From contig NZ_POWX01000010.1 in assembly GCF_003044445.1 (NCBI RefSeq), forward strand, positions 22,256-86,255: a stretch of DNA of 64,000 nt. Reading direction: 5' to 3'. The stretch is from Neisseria mucosa (GTDB lineage: Bacteria > Pseudomonadota > Gammaproteobacteria > Burkholderiales > Neisseriaceae). Positions 23,149 to 32,861 of the stretch are shown piece after piece. The position numbers and the translations under genes are program-made. Position 1 is the first letter of the stretch. Each line of letters opens with the position of its first letter. The notes beneath the pieces were generated by a model. The model ran no database searches. It worked only from the letters and a program-made list of their open reading frames with translations, and was not told where the DNA came from.

Positions 23149-25374
23149 TTGCTGAAATATTATGGATTGCCGTTTTGGGTCGTCGGCGTCATCGCCTCGT
23201 TCGCTTTGCCGTCCGTACCGCATTGGGCTGCGTGGCTGGCGGCGGCATTGGTTTTGCTGGCGGCTTCGCGGCGGTTTGCGGTGGCGGGAATGATGCTGTG
23301 CGTCCTGCTCGGCGCGGCTTACGGCGTGTTTCGGACGGAAGCGGCTTTGTCGGCGCAATGGCCGCTGAACGGGTCTTCGGAGTCGGTGTTGACGGTTGAA
23401 GTCGCAGATATGCCGCGCGGCGACGGGCGGCGGGTGCAGTTTGCGGCGAAGGCGTGGACAGAGGATGGGCGGCAATTTGATTTATTGCTGTCGGATTATC
23501 AGAAACGCGATTGGGCGGTGGGCAGCCGCTGGAAAGTGTCGGCACGGCTCAAGCCGGTTATCGGCGAAGTGAACCTGCGCGGGCTGAACCGTGAGGCTTG
23601 GGCGTTGGCAAACGGTTTGGACGGCGCGGGTACGCTGGGCAAAGGCAGAAGCTTGGTTCGCGAGGGCGGCGGTGTCGGTTTGGCGGTGTGGCGCGATGCG
23701 GTCAGCCGCCGTTGGCAGGCTGTCGGGGCGGACAGTCCGGATTTTTCCGACGGTATCGGTCTGATGCGGGCTTTGAGCATAGGCGAACAATCGGCATTGA
23801 GACCCGAATTGTGGCAGGCGTTTCGACCTTTGGGCTTGACGCACTTGGTCAGTATTTCGGGGCTGCACGTTACGATGGTGTCGGTTTTGGCGGGCTGGCT
23901 GGTCAAACTGATTTTCAGACGACTGCCTTGGGTACCGGCTAAACCGCGCGTGTGGATTTTAGCAGGCGGCGCGGCAGGGGCTTTGTTTTATGCGTTGCTG
24001 GCGGGCTTTTCCGTGCCGACGCAGCGCAGCGTTTTGATGCTGGCAGCGTTTGCTTGGGCTTGGTGGCGCGGCAGTTTGTCTTCGGGCTGGACGGCGTGGT
24101 GGCAGGCTTTAGCGGTGGTGTTGCTGCTTGATCCGCTGGCGGTTTTGGGCGTCGGCACTTGGCTGTCGTTCGGCTTGGTCGCCGCCTTGATTTGGGCTTC
24201 GGCAGGTCGTCTGAAAGAACGCGGCTGGCGTTTGGCTGTACGCGGACAATGGGCGGCGACGGTGTTGTCAGTGGTATTGTTGGGCTATATCTTTGCGTCC
24301 TTGCCCATCATCAGTCCTTTGGTCAATGCGGCGATGATTCCATGGTTTTCTTGGGTATTGACGCCGTTGGCATTGGTTGGGTCGGTGTTGCCGTTCACAC
24401 CTTTGCAATGGGCGGCGGCAGGTTTGGCGGAATACACTTTGCGCGGCTTGGTTTGGCTGGCGGGAGTATCGCCTGAATTTGCCGTAGCCGCCGCGCCTGT
24501 GCCTTTGTTTATTTTGGCTTTTTTAGCGGCTTTGCTGTGGCTGTTGCCGCGCGGACTGGGTTTGCGACCATGGGCGTGTTTGGTCTTGGCAGGATTTGTG
24601 TTCTACCGCCCCGACCGTTTGGACGACGGCTTGGCGCGGATTACCGTGATGGACGCGGGACAGGGTTTGTCAGTATTGGTACAGACGCGCGACCGCAACC
24701 TGCTGTTTGACACGGGTACGGCGCAGGCGGCGCAAACGGGTATCGTGCCAAGCCTGAACGCCATGGGCGTGCGCCGTTTGGACACGCTGATTCTGTCGCA
24801 TCACGACAGCGACCACGACGGCGGTTTGGATGCCGTTTCCGATATTGAAATCGGCGAAACGCTGGCGGGACAGCCTGAGTTTTATCCGAATGCAAAATTT
24901 TGCGCCGAAGCGCAATGGCAATGGAACGGCGTGGATTTCGAGCTATTGAGGTCGTCTGAAAATTCGGGTGGCGAAGACAATGACCAAAGCTGCGTCTTGC
25001 GCGTCGTTTCTGACGGACAGGCTTTGCTGGTTACGGGCGATTTGGGCATCAAAGGCGAAGCGGATCTGATAGAACGCTACGGCGGCTCGCTGTACAGCCA
25101 AGTTTTGATATTGGGACACCACGGCAGCAACACGGCTTCATCCGGTGGCTTCCTGAACACAGTCGCGCCGAAATACGCCGTTGCCTCCAGCGGCTACGCC
25201 AACGCCTACAAGCATCCAACCCCCGCCGTCCAAACCCGCGTCCGCGCACACGGCGCAGCATTGTTGCGAACGGATTTATCGGGCGCGCTGGTGTTTGAGT
25301 TGGGCGGCGATGAAATCTTTAAAGGTCGTCTGAAAAGCGATAAGTTTTATTGGCAGAAAAAGCCGTTTGAATAA
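23149..25374 (+). CDS. comA: DNA uptake channel ComEC (ComA in Neisseria)
   Basis: 741 aa, probably started by TTG at 23149; an AAAAAGGGA site lies about 7 bp upstream and no ATG gives a complete N-terminal membrane segment. Layout: N-terminal hydrophobic segments and a soluble OB-like stretch, the Competence domain with many helices (HLVSISGLHVTMVS near residue 240), and a C-terminal metallo-beta-lactamase-like nuclease domain (LSHHDSDHDGG, later GHHGSNTASSGG). It carries single-stranded DNA across the inner membrane in transformation, in keeping with the dense DUS of this genome. Two in-gene DUS (GRLKERG, GRLKSDK). Confidence 0.94.
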   Translation: MLKYYGLPFWVVGVIASFALPSVPHWAAWLAAALVLLAASRRFAVAGMMLCVLLGAAYGVFRTEAALSAQWPLNGSSESVLTVEVADMPRGDGRRVQFAAKAWTEDGRQFDLLLSDYQKRDWAVGSRWKVSARLKPVIGEVNLRGLNREAWALANGLDGAGTLGKGRSLVREGGGVGLAVWRDAVSRRWQAVGADSPDFSDGIGLMRALSIGEQSALRPELWQAFRPLGLTHLVSISGLHVTMVSVLAGWLVKLIFRRLPWVPAKPRVWILAGGAAGALFYALLAGFSVPTQRSVLMLAAFAWAWWRGSLSSGWTAWWQALAVVLLLDPLAVLGVGTWLSFGLVAALIWASAGRLKERGWRLAVRGQWAATVLSVVLLGYIFASLPIISPLVNAAMIPWFSWVLTPLALVGSVLPFTPLQWAAAGLAEYTLRGLVWLAGVSPEFAVAAAPVPLFILAFLAALLWLLPRGLGLRPWACLVLAGFVFYRPDRLDDGLARITVMDAGQGLSVLVQTRDRNLLFDTGTAQAAQTGIVPSLNAMGVRRLDTLILSHHDSDHDGGLDAVSDIEIGETLAGQPEFYPNAKFCAEAQWQWNGVDFELLRSSENSGGEDNDQSCVLRVVSDGQALLVTGDLGIKGEADLIERYGGSLYSQVLILGHHGSNTASSGGFLNTVAPKYAVASSGYANAYKHPTPAVQTRVRAHGAALLRTDLSGALVFELGGDEIFKGRLKSDKFYWQKKPFE

Positions 25375-25674
25375 ATGTGTTCGCTGTATGGTAGAACGGA
25401 TTTTCAGACGACTTTCTTCAACTTTATCGGCAAGGCAGGGGATAACGTTTCTGTTGACGTTCTTTATCGTCGAAATATTGGTGGTCATCAGCCCAGATAT
25501 GGGTTTGTTCGGAGGGATTTGAGGTAGGGAAGGCTGTATCCGACAGCTAGAGGGTAGCCGTATTTATTTTCTGTTGGCGGGTTTACAGTTGTTCAAAGAA
25601 ACTGAATGAAACGGCGTAGTAAAAAGTATGAATCTGAAAATAGTGTGTTGATAAAGGGGTTTTATAATAAAGTA
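25375..25674. other. Intergenic 300 bp, little seen
   Basis: Between comA and the clpP terminator. A single DUS half lies at about 25402, and the rest shows no good ORF, promoter or repeat. Confidence 0.5.
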
Positions 25675-25716
25675 AAGATCGTCTGAAATCTTCAAATAGT
25701 TTTCAGACGACCTTTT
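25675..25716 (-). terminator. Inverted DUS terminator of clpP
   Basis: One arm has GATCGTCTGAAA (one base off), the other is a perfect inverse; the hairpin follows the clpP stop. Confidence 0.7.
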
Positions 25717-25732
25717 ATTCTGTCAAAAACAT

Positions 25733-26353
25733 TTAAGCCTGCAAAGAAGCGCGATTTTCCAAAACTTGGTCAATCAAGCCGTATTCTTTGGCTTCTTCCG
25801 CGGACATGAAGTTATCGCGGTCGGTATCGCGTTCCAAATCTGCCAAATCGCGGCCGCAGTGTTTCGCCATCAGGCGGTTGAGTTTCTCTTTGATTTTCAA
25901 CAGCTCGCGGGCATGAATTTCAATATCGGATGCCTGACCGCCCAAGCCGCCGCTGATTAAAGGCTGGTGAATCATGATACGGCTGTTTGGCAGGGCGAAA
26001 CGTTTGCCTTTCTCGCCCGCCGACAGCAGGAATGCGCCCATGCTTGCCGCTTGTCCCAAGCACAAAGTGGAGACATTGGGCTTGATGAAATTCATGGTGT
26101 CGTAAATCGACATACCTGCCGTTACCGAACCGCCAGGAGAATTGATGTAGAAGAAAATATCTTTGTCCGGATTTTCACTTTCCAAAAACAACAGCTGGGC
26201 AACCACCAAATTGGCGGACTCGTCTGTTACCGGGCCGATCAAAAATACGATGCGCTCTTTCAAAAGGCGCGAGTAAATATCAAATGCACGCTCGCCGCGA
26301 CCGCTTTGTTCAATAACGGTAGGAACGAGGTAATTATTGAAATCGAAGGACAT
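25733..26353 (-). CDS. clpP: ATP-dependent Clp protease proteolytic subunit
   Basis: 206 aa. The catalytic triad is visible: Ser in GQAASMGAFLLS, His in RIMIHQPL, and Asp in the DTDRDNFMS region. The protein forms the tetradecameric chamber fed by ClpX or ClpA. It follows tig on the same strand, the usual tig-clpP order; clpX is not present immediately after, where a DUS hairpin closes the unit. Confidence 0.96.
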   Translation of the reverse strand: MSFDFNNYLVPTVIEQSGRGERAFDIYSRLLKERIVFLIGPVTDESANLVVAQLLFLESENPDKDIFFYINSPGGSVTAGMSIYDTMNFIKPNVSTLCLGQAASMGAFLLSAGEKGKRFALPNSRIMIHQPLISGGLGGQASDIEIHARELLKIKEKLNRLMAKHCGRDLADLERDTDRDNFMSAEEAKEYGLIDQVLENRASLQA

Positions 26354-26440
26354 TTTTGTCTCCTGTCAATGTTGCGAAAGCACCAAAGGGACGCTTTGGT
26401 GCTTTCAAGTTGTCTATTTCAGACGACCTTTTGAAGATGA

Positions 26441-27751
26441 TTAGGCTTGTGCGCCCATCACTTCGTCAAAAGACAAAGCTTTTTCGGTTACTTTGGCTTT
26501 GCCCAAAACGAAATCGACAACGTTGCTTTCTACTGCCAAAGAAGTCGGACCTTGCAGGCGGGAAGGCTCTGCGTAGTACCAGTCGATCACTTCTTGAGGA
26601 TCTTCGTAGCTTTCTGCGAAGTTGGCAACAACGGCTTTGATTTGCTCTTCAGTCGGCTCCAGTTTGTTTTCATCAACCAGTTTCGCCAAAATCAAGCCCA
26701 AAGATACGCGGCGTTCGGCTTGCTCTTTGAACATATCCAAAGGCAGATCCAAGTTGGCAGCGTCAGCCATGCCTTGGTTGACGAAGTTTTGTTTCATTTC
26801 GTTTGCCAAGCGGGCAGCTTCTTCATTTACCAAAGCAACAGGCGCTTTCAGCTCTACGGCTTTGAGCAGCGCGTTCATTACAGATTCTTTGGTTTGTTCG
26901 TTCACGCGGCGTTCAACTTCACGGCCTACGTTTTTCTTCACTTCTTCGCGCATTTTGGCAACGTCGCCGTCGGCGATACCCAATGCTTTGGCGAAGTCGG
27001 CATCAACTTCAGGCAGAGTGGGTTCGGATACGTTGTTCAATGTGATGGTGAAGACAGCGGATTTACCGGCAACGTCTTGACCGTGGTAGTCTTCAGGGAA
27101 ATTTACGGTAACGTCTTTGCTTTCGCCTGCTTTCATACCGACTACGCCGGCTTCAAATTCAGGCAACATTTGACCTGCGCCCAATACAAAGGCGTAGTTT
27201 TTGGATGCGCCGCCGGCGAAAGGTTCACCGTCGATTTTGCCTTCGAAGTCGATGATGACGCGGTCGCCGTTTTGGGCTTCGCGTTCAACATGGTTGAAGC
27301 GGGTACGCTGTTTGCGCAGGATTTCTACGGTTTGGTCTACTTCGGCATCGCCGACGGAAGCAGTTACTTTTTCGACTTCTTGTGCAGACAAATCGCCAAT
27401 AACGACTTCAGGGAATACTTCGAAAATCGCAGCAATTTTCAGGGATTCTTTATCGTCTTGTTCTTCAACGCCTTCGAAACGCGGATAGCCGGCAACTTTC
27501 AATTCTTGAGCAACGGCAACATCGTAGAAGCGGCGTTGAACCATTTCGTTGATGACATCATTTTGAGCGCTTGCACCGTACATTTGGGCAATCATTTTTA
27601 AAGGAGCTTTACCCGGACGGAAACCGTCGATTTTTGCACGGCGTTGGGTTTGTTTCAGTTTTTTATCGGTTTCTGCGTTGATTTCGGACCAAGGCAGAGA
27701 CAGCACTACTTTGCGTTCCAGATTTTCTAAAGTTTCAACAGTTACGCTCAT
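26441..27751 (-). CDS. tig: Trigger factor
   Basis: 436 aa with the three standard parts: ribosome-binding N-domain (GFRPGKAPLKMIAQMYG signature at about residue 44), PPIase FKBP-like domain (GDRVIIDFEGKIDGEPFAGG, about 160-245) and the helical C-terminal chaperone arms. It binds nascent chains at the ribosome exit. First gene of the tig-clpP unit, preceded by a structured leader and an extended -10 promoter. Confidence 0.96.
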   Translation of the reverse strand: MSVTVETLENLERKVVLSLPWSEINAETDKKLKQTQRRAKIDGFRPGKAPLKMIAQMYGASAQNDVINEMVQRRFYDVAVAQELKVAGYPRFEGVEEQDDKESLKIAAIFEVFPEVVIGDLSAQEVEKVTASVGDAEVDQTVEILRKQRTRFNHVEREAQNGDRVIIDFEGKIDGEPFAGGASKNYAFVLGAGQMLPEFEAGVVGMKAGESKDVTVNFPEDYHGQDVAGKSAVFTITLNNVSEPTLPEVDADFAKALGIADGDVAKMREEVKKNVGREVERRVNEQTKESVMNALLKAVELKAPVALVNEEAARLANEMKQNFVNQGMADAANLDLPLDMFKEQAERRVSLGLILAKLVDENKLEPTEEQIKAVVANFAESYEDPQEVIDWYYAEPSRLQGPTSLAVESNVVDFVLGKAKVTEKALSFDEVMGAQA

Positions 27752-27792
27752 CGTAAGACCTTAATTTGTTGTGTTAAATAAAAAATGGGAAT

Positions 27793-27864
27793 CCTTTTGC
27801 CAATGATGACTGCAAAAGCGGCTTCGACCCATCGGGGCTTTTATCGTCCGTTGCTTGCAAAAGG
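27793..27864 (-). promoter_or_regulatory. Structured 5' leader of tig
   Basis: Within the leader an 8-bp perfect outer inverted repeat (CCTTTTGC at 27793-27800, GCAAAAGG at 27857-27864) encloses an inner AAAAGC / GCTTTT pair (27814-27819, 27837-27842). A compact hairpin with internal bulges is predicted. No known riboswitch class is recognised. Confidence 0.45.
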
Positions 27865-27883
27865 CGGGAAAATTTAGCTGACT

Positions 27884-27892
27884 AGTATATCA
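27884..27892 (-). promoter_or_regulatory. Extended -10 promoter of tig-clpP
   Basis: On the leftward strand TGATATACT, an extended -10 (TGnTATACT); no good -35 is seen. The transcript would have a leader of about 130 nt before the tig ATG. Confidence 0.45.
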
Positions 27893-28024
27893 CAATGTTT
27901 GATTGACTGGATAATATCGTGAAATCATTACAAAACAGTTGCCACATCTGTACGCTCCGGCTTGGAAAAAAGTAGTTGAATGGGAGATAGACGGCCGCAT
28001 TCTGATAAACTTATGCGAAGATAC

Positions 28025-28069
28025 AAAGGTCGTCTGAAAGTCGGAAGAGGGCATTCAGACGACCTTTTG
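28025..28069 (-). terminator. Inverted mucDUS terminator of nlpD
   Basis: Inverted DUS pair with ~15-nt loop directly downstream of the nlpD stop. Confidence 0.75.
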
Positions 28070-28082
28070 AAGTTTGAGGATG

Positions 28083-28769
28083 TTAATTGGGCAAGTATGG
28101 CATAGGATTGACGGCTTTGCCGTTCAGACGGACTTCGAAATGCAGCTTTACGCTGTCAGTGTCTGTGCTGCCCATCGTTGCAATCTGCTGACCGGCTGCA
28201 ACCTGCTGGTCTTTTTGTACCAGTAAGGCATCATTATGTGCATAGGCTGTAATCGCATAATCATTGTGGCTGATTAAAATCAGTTTGCCGTAACCCCGTA
28301 CTTCTTCTCCGACATACAATACTTTCCCCGCAGCTGCGGATTTTACAGGCTCTCCGGGTGTACCTGCTATATCGATGCCTTTGTTGGTTGTTCCGTTGTA
28401 TTGCTTGATAACGGAGTTGCGTCCGTTTTCGACAGGCCATTGTAAGTTCAGGCGGTTTGTCGGTGCGACAGCCTGCGTTGCTTGGTTTGATTGGGAAATA
28501 GGGCGCGTATTGCGTCGGATGCGTAATACTCGACCTACTTCGATTTTAGAGGTATCTCGCAAGTTATTCCAAGATGCCAAGGTATGGATGCTTTGACCGT
28601 GGCGTTTAGCAATCTGGGATAGCGTATCGCCGGGCTTAACTCTGTAATAGCCATCGGGAACAGCACCTGTCGGTGAACCACTTCCGGCGCAGGCTGCCAG
28701 AAAAAGTGTCAGGCAGAAAGGGCTTAGTCGTTTGAAGGTCGTCTGAAAAATGGGAATGGTGTTCATCAT
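28083..28769 (-). CDS. nlpD: NlpD-like lipoprotein, LysM plus degenerate LytM
   Basis: 228 aa. Signal peptide with lipobox LAAC, a LysM peptidoglycan-binding motif (about residues 42-85, YRVKPGDTLSQIAKRHG) and a C-terminal M23/LytM domain (130-226). The zinc ligands are incomplete: the first His is replaced (NKGIDIAG instead of HxGID) and the last motif reads KLHFEV instead of HLHFEV. This is the pattern of NlpD, a non-enzymatic activator of amidase AmiC in daughter-cell separation. The start may be one codon later (MM). Monocistronic. Confidence 0.87.
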   Translation of the reverse strand: MMNTIPIFQTTFKRLSPFCLTLFLAACAGSGSPTGAVPDGYYRVKPGDTLSQIAKRHGQSIHTLASWNNLRDTSKIEVGRVLRIRRNTRPISQSNQATQAVAPTNRLNLQWPVENGRNSVIKQYNGTTNKGIDIAGTPGEPVKSAAAGKVLYVGEEVRGYGKLILISHNDYAITAYAHNDALLVQKDQQVAAGQQIATMGSTDTDSVKLHFEVRLNGKAVNPMPYLPN

Positions 28770-28954
28770 ATGTTTATTTAATAAAAATCGGCGAATGAAT
28801 TGTCTTCAGACGCTTTATCTGGGTGAAGGTTCATCGGCTTTCGAGATGTTTTATGAATGCCAAATGGTCGCAGAATTTTATCTTTTTGATTAGAAGCATA
28901 TTTTACTCAGCGTAAAATAAAGTCAAATTATATCTGCTGTTAGATAGTTAAAAC

Positions 28955-28989
28955 AAATCCCCCGTCCGCTTTAGGGATGGGGGATTTTT
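28955..28989 (-). terminator. Intrinsic terminator of ppsA
   Basis: AATCCCCC / GGGGGATT arms with a GC-rich interior and T run on the leftward strand, immediately after the ppsA stop; not DUS-based. Confidence 0.85.
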
Positions 28990-29006
28990 AGACTTTATAA
29001 AAAATC

Positions 29007-31391
29007 TTATTTATTCAATTCATTAGCCAGATACAGCCAAGTTTCGATGACGGTATCCGGATTCAGAGAAACACTTTCGATGCCTTCTTGAACCAGCCAT
29101 TTGGCGAAGTCCGGATGGTCTGACGGACCTTGACCGCAGATACCGACGTATTTGTTTTGCTTGCGGCAGGCAGAGATCGCCAAGTGCAGCATCACTTTGA
29201 CGGCGGGGTTGCGTTCGTCAAACGAATCAGACACCAAGCCGCTGTCGCGGTCGAGACCGAGGGTCAGTTGGGTCATGTCGTTCGAGCCGATGGAGAAGCC
29301 GTCGAAGTATTGTAGGAATTGTTCCGCCAATACTGCGTTGCTCGGCAGTTCGCACATCATGATCAGGCGCAGACCGTTTTTGCCGCGTTCCAAACCGTTT
29401 TCTTTCAATGCCTTAACCACTGCTTCCGCTTCGCCCAAAGTGCGGACGAACGGAATCATGATTTCGACGTTGGTCAGACCCATTTCGTCGCGAACGCGTT
29501 TCAAGGCTTTGCATTCGAGGGCGAAGCAGTCTTTGAAATTGTCGGCTACATAACGCGCCGCGCCGCGGAAGCCCAACATCGGGTTTTCTTCGTGCGGTTC
29601 GTAAATGCTGCCGCCGACCAAGTTGGCGTATTCGTTGGATTTGAAGTCGGACATACGGACGATGGTTTTACGCGGGTAAACCGATGCAGCCAATGTTGCC
29701 ACGCCTTCGGCAATTTTATCGACGTAGAAGTCGACAGGGGAGGCATAGCCGGCGATGCGGCGGGTAATTTCCGCTTTCAATTCATCGTCTTGTTTGTCAA
29801 ATTCCAACAAGGCTTTCGGGTGGATACCGATTTGGCGGTTGATGATGAATTCCATGCGCGCCAAGCCGATGCCTTCGCTCGGCAGGTTGGCGAAGCTGAA
29901 TGCGAGTTCGGGGTTGCCGACGTTCATCATCACTTTGACAGGCGCTTTGGGCATATTGTCCAAGGCAACGTCAGTGATTTGTACGTCCAGCAGACCGGAG
30001 TAGATAAAGCCGGTATCGCCTTCGGCACAGGAGACGGTTACTTCTTGACCGTTGCTCAACAATTCGGTCGCGTCGCCACAGCCGACTACGGCAGGAATAC
30101 CCAGTTCGCGCGCGATGATGGCGGCGTGGCAGGTACGTCCGCCGCGGTTGGTTACGATAGCGGAGGCGCGTTTCATTACCGGTTCCCAATCCGGGTCGGT
30201 CATGTCGGTAACGAGTACGTCGCCAGCTTCAACGGAATCCATTTCGGATGCGTCTTTCACCAAGCGGACTTTGCCTTGACCGACTTTTTGACCGATGGCG
30301 CGACCTTCGCACAATACGGTTTTGTCGCCCTCGATGTCGAAGCGGCGCAGGTTGCGGCTGCCTTCTTCTTGGGATTTCACGGTTTCAGGACGGGCTTGCA
30401 GGATGTAGAGTTTGCCATCCAAACCGTCGCGGCCCCATTCGATGTCCATCGGGCGGCCGTAGTGTTTTTCGATTGTCAGCGCGTAGTGTGCCAACTCGGT
30501 GATTTCTTCGTCGGTAATGGAGAAGCGGTTGCGGTCTTCTTCAGGAACATCGACGTTCATTACGGATTTACCGGCTTCTGCTTTGTCGGTAAAGATCATT
30601 TTGATTTGTTTCGAACCCATGGTTTTGCGCAGAATGGCAGGTTTGCCTGCTTTCAGCGTGGGTTTGAATACATAGAATTCGTCGGGGTTGACCGCGCCTT
30701 GTACGACGTTTTCGCCCAAACCATAAGATGAAGTTACGAAAACGACTTGGTCGAAGCCGGACTCGGTGTCGAGGGTGAACATGACGCCGGACGCGCCGCT
30801 GTCGGAACGCACCATGCGTTGTACGCCTGCGGAGAGGGCGACGATGTCGTGTTCGAAGCCTTTATGTACGCGGTAGGAGATGGCACGGTCGTTGTACAAA
30901 GAAGCGAATACATGGTGCATGGCTGCTTTGACGTTTTCCAAGCCGTTGATATTCAAGAAGGTTTCCTGCTGACCAGCAAACGATGCGTCGGGCAGGTCTT
31001 CGGCGGTTGCAGAAGAACGGACGGCAACGGAAATATCCGCGCCGCCTGCGTCTGCAACCATTTTGTTCCATGCCGTTTCGATTTCGGCATCCAGTTGTTC
31101 GGGGAAGGGCGTATCCAAAATCCATTGGCGGATTTCTTTACCGACGCGCGCCAGTTCGGCGACATCTTCCACATCTAGTTGTGCCAGTGCGGCGGAAATA
31201 CGCTCACTCAGTCCGTTGTGCGCCAAGAATGCGCGGTAGGCTTCGGCGGTAGTGGCAAAACCGCCGGGGACGCGGACGCCTTTTTCAGTCAACTGACTGA
31301 TCATTTCACCCAGGGAGGCGTTTTTGCCGCCCACGCTTTCAACATCAGTCATACGCAGGTTTTCAAACCAAATTACGTAGTTGTCAGCCAT
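29007..31391 (-). CDS. ppsA: Phosphoenolpyruvate synthase
   Basis: About 794 aa from the ATG at 31389-31391 (MADNYVIWFENL); an in-frame ATG four codons earlier exists. N-terminal ATP-binding domain, phospho-His domain with GGRTCHAAIIARELG (swivelling His), and C-terminal PEP-binding barrel with the GSNDMTQL and CGQGPSDHPDFAKWL motifs. It makes PEP from pyruvate and ATP for gluconeogenesis. The divergent neighbour ppsR encodes its regulatory kinase/phosphorylase. Confidence 0.96.
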   Translation of the reverse strand: MADNYVIWFENLRMTDVESVGGKNASLGEMISQLTEKGVRVPGGFATTAEAYRAFLAHNGLSERISAALAQLDVEDVAELARVGKEIRQWILDTPFPEQLDAEIETAWNKMVADAGGADISVAVRSSATAEDLPDASFAGQQETFLNINGLENVKAAMHHVFASLYNDRAISYRVHKGFEHDIVALSAGVQRMVRSDSGASGVMFTLDTESGFDQVVFVTSSYGLGENVVQGAVNPDEFYVFKPTLKAGKPAILRKTMGSKQIKMIFTDKAEAGKSVMNVDVPEEDRNRFSITDEEITELAHYALTIEKHYGRPMDIEWGRDGLDGKLYILQARPETVKSQEEGSRNLRRFDIEGDKTVLCEGRAIGQKVGQGKVRLVKDASEMDSVEAGDVLVTDMTDPDWEPVMKRASAIVTNRGGRTCHAAIIARELGIPAVVGCGDATELLSNGQEVTVSCAEGDTGFIYSGLLDVQITDVALDNMPKAPVKVMMNVGNPELAFSFANLPSEGIGLARMEFIINRQIGIHPKALLEFDKQDDELKAEITRRIAGYASPVDFYVDKIAEGVATLAASVYPRKTIVRMSDFKSNEYANLVGGSIYEPHEENPMLGFRGAARYVADNFKDCFALECKALKRVRDEMGLTNVEIMIPFVRTLGEAEAVVKALKENGLERGKNGLRLIMMCELPSNAVLAEQFLQYFDGFSIGSNDMTQLTLGLDRDSGLVSDSFDERNPAVKVMLHLAISACRKQNKYVGICGQGPSDHPDFAKWLVQEGIESVSLNPDTVIETWLYLANELNK

Positions 31392-31809
31392 TTGTGTGTC
31401 CAATCCAAGATATGTTAAAAAAGAAACGAATACGCTTTGTTATTTTAAGCGATTCAAACGGCTGCTGTCATGCTTTTTCTGTTCTGATTTATTTGTAGGT
31501 CGTCTGAAAAATTGCGGTCTCCAGCCGTGTAGTCAAATGAAATTCAATGGAGAAGTTGATATTCCGAGTATCTATTTCTTTGTAAAACAGAAGGTTTGAA
31601 ATAAATTAATGACTGAGTAATTAGAATACGTAAGGTTGTAAATTAATTTAAAATTTCAAAAATATGAAATTTTTGGAATAAAAATGCGTTTTGTTGGTAA
31701 TTTAATTTTATTGTAGTTTGGTGTAATTTGAGTGCATTCGCTTTATTTAGAAGGTTGCAGCTGCTATGATGACCGCCTGCAAACATTTTAAATTTTAGAG
31801 GATAACCGA
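31392..31809. other. Divergent ppsA/ppsR control region
   Basis: 418 bp of AT-rich DNA between the divergent ppsA and ppsR starts, with one DUS near 31498. Long A/T tracts at 31600-31720 suggest promoters, but no convincing -35/-10 pair was found. No ORF with a ribosome site. Confidence 0.5.
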
Positions 31810-32631
31810 ATGACCGCTCCGCGCCATGTGTTTTATATTTCCGACCGTACCGGCTTGACCGCTGAAAATATCGGTGAGGCGCTGCTGAATCAGTTTGGCA
31901 GCGTCGAATTCAAACGCCACACCTACCCCTTTATCGACACGCCTGAAAAAGCGCGTGCCGTCGTTGAGAAAGTCAACCGCAATGCAGAAGAAAACGGTTT
32001 GCGCCCGATAGCCTTTGTCAGCGTCGTTGATGACGAAATCCGTGAAATAATTAAAAGGTCGAATGCTTTCCATATCAATTTCTTCGAAACTTTTCTCGGG
32101 CTTTTGGAAAAAGAACTCAATACTGAGGCGGTCGCCGCTACGCAAGGGCACCATGGTATCGTCAATACCCAGCGTTACGATGCGCGTATGGAGGCGGTCA
32201 ATTTCTCGCTTAACCACGATGACGGTGTCAGCGATAAAAACCTCCAAGAGGCTGATGTAATATTGATGGGTGTGTCCCGTTCCGGTAAAACGCCGACCTG
32301 TCTTTATCTTGCCCTGCAATACGGTATCCGCGCTGCCAACTATCCCTTGATTCCCGATGATTTGGAATCTACCGACTTGCCGCGCATGGTTAAGCCTTAT
32401 AAGGACAAACTGTTCGGTCTGACCATTCAGCCCGAGCGCCTGCAAGCCATCCGCAATGAGCGCCGCCCGAATTCGAATTATTCCAAAATCGATACCTGCC
32501 GCAGCGAAGTTGCCGATGCGCAAAATATGTTCAAACGCCATGGCGTTCCGTTTACCAATACGACGGATAAATCGGTGGAGGAACTCGCCGTCCATATCCT
32601 TCAAGCCTGCAAATTGAAACGGCGTTTTTGA
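31810..32631 (+). CDS. ppsR: PEP synthase regulatory protein (kinase/pyrophosphorylase)
   Basis: 273 aa of the DUF299 family. The P-loop-like motif GVSRSGKTPTCLYLA lies near residue 155. It turns PpsA off and on by ADP-dependent phosphorylation and phosphate-dependent dephosphorylation of a Thr next to the catalytic His. An AGAGGATAA ribosome site lies upstream. The divergent arrangement with ppsA supports the pairing. Confidence 0.94.
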   Translation: MTAPRHVFYISDRTGLTAENIGEALLNQFGSVEFKRHTYPFIDTPEKARAVVEKVNRNAEENGLRPIAFVSVVDDEIREIIKRSNAFHINFFETFLGLLEKELNTEAVAATQGHHGIVNTQRYDARMEAVNFSLNHDDGVSDKNLQEADVILMGVSRSGKTPTCLYLALQYGIRAANYPLIPDDLESTDLPRMVKPYKDKLFGLTIQPERLQAIRNERRPNSNYSKIDTCRSEVADAQNMFKRHGVPFTNTTDKSVEELAVHILQACKLKRRF

Positions 32632-32658
32632 TGTTGCTTTAGAATATGAGATATGGAC

Positions 32659-32704
32659 AAAAGGTCGTCTGAAAACCAATTTGGCGTTTTCAGACGACCT
32701 TTTA
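32659..32704 (+). terminator. Inverted mucDUS terminator of ppsR
   Basis: Perfect inverted DUS pair with a ~14-nt loop and T run. Confidence 0.8.
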
Positions 32705-32861
32705 TTTCCTATCGTTCATTCTAAATGGGTTTCTAGCCATTTATCACTATAAATAATCATCAATAGCATTTACATTTCAAAATAAAAAGAGTAAGGTTGC
32801 TCTGCTTTTCGGGTTTTCCGTTGGCTTTTGACCTGTAAACAATTGAATATGAGGAAGAAAC

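Noticed and set aside
26447..27601. 384-codon frame antisense to tig
   Set aside because: Antisense shadow of a certain gene; no motif or ribosome site.
29319..30731. 470-codon frame antisense to ppsA
   Set aside because: Shadow of ppsA; no family resemblance.
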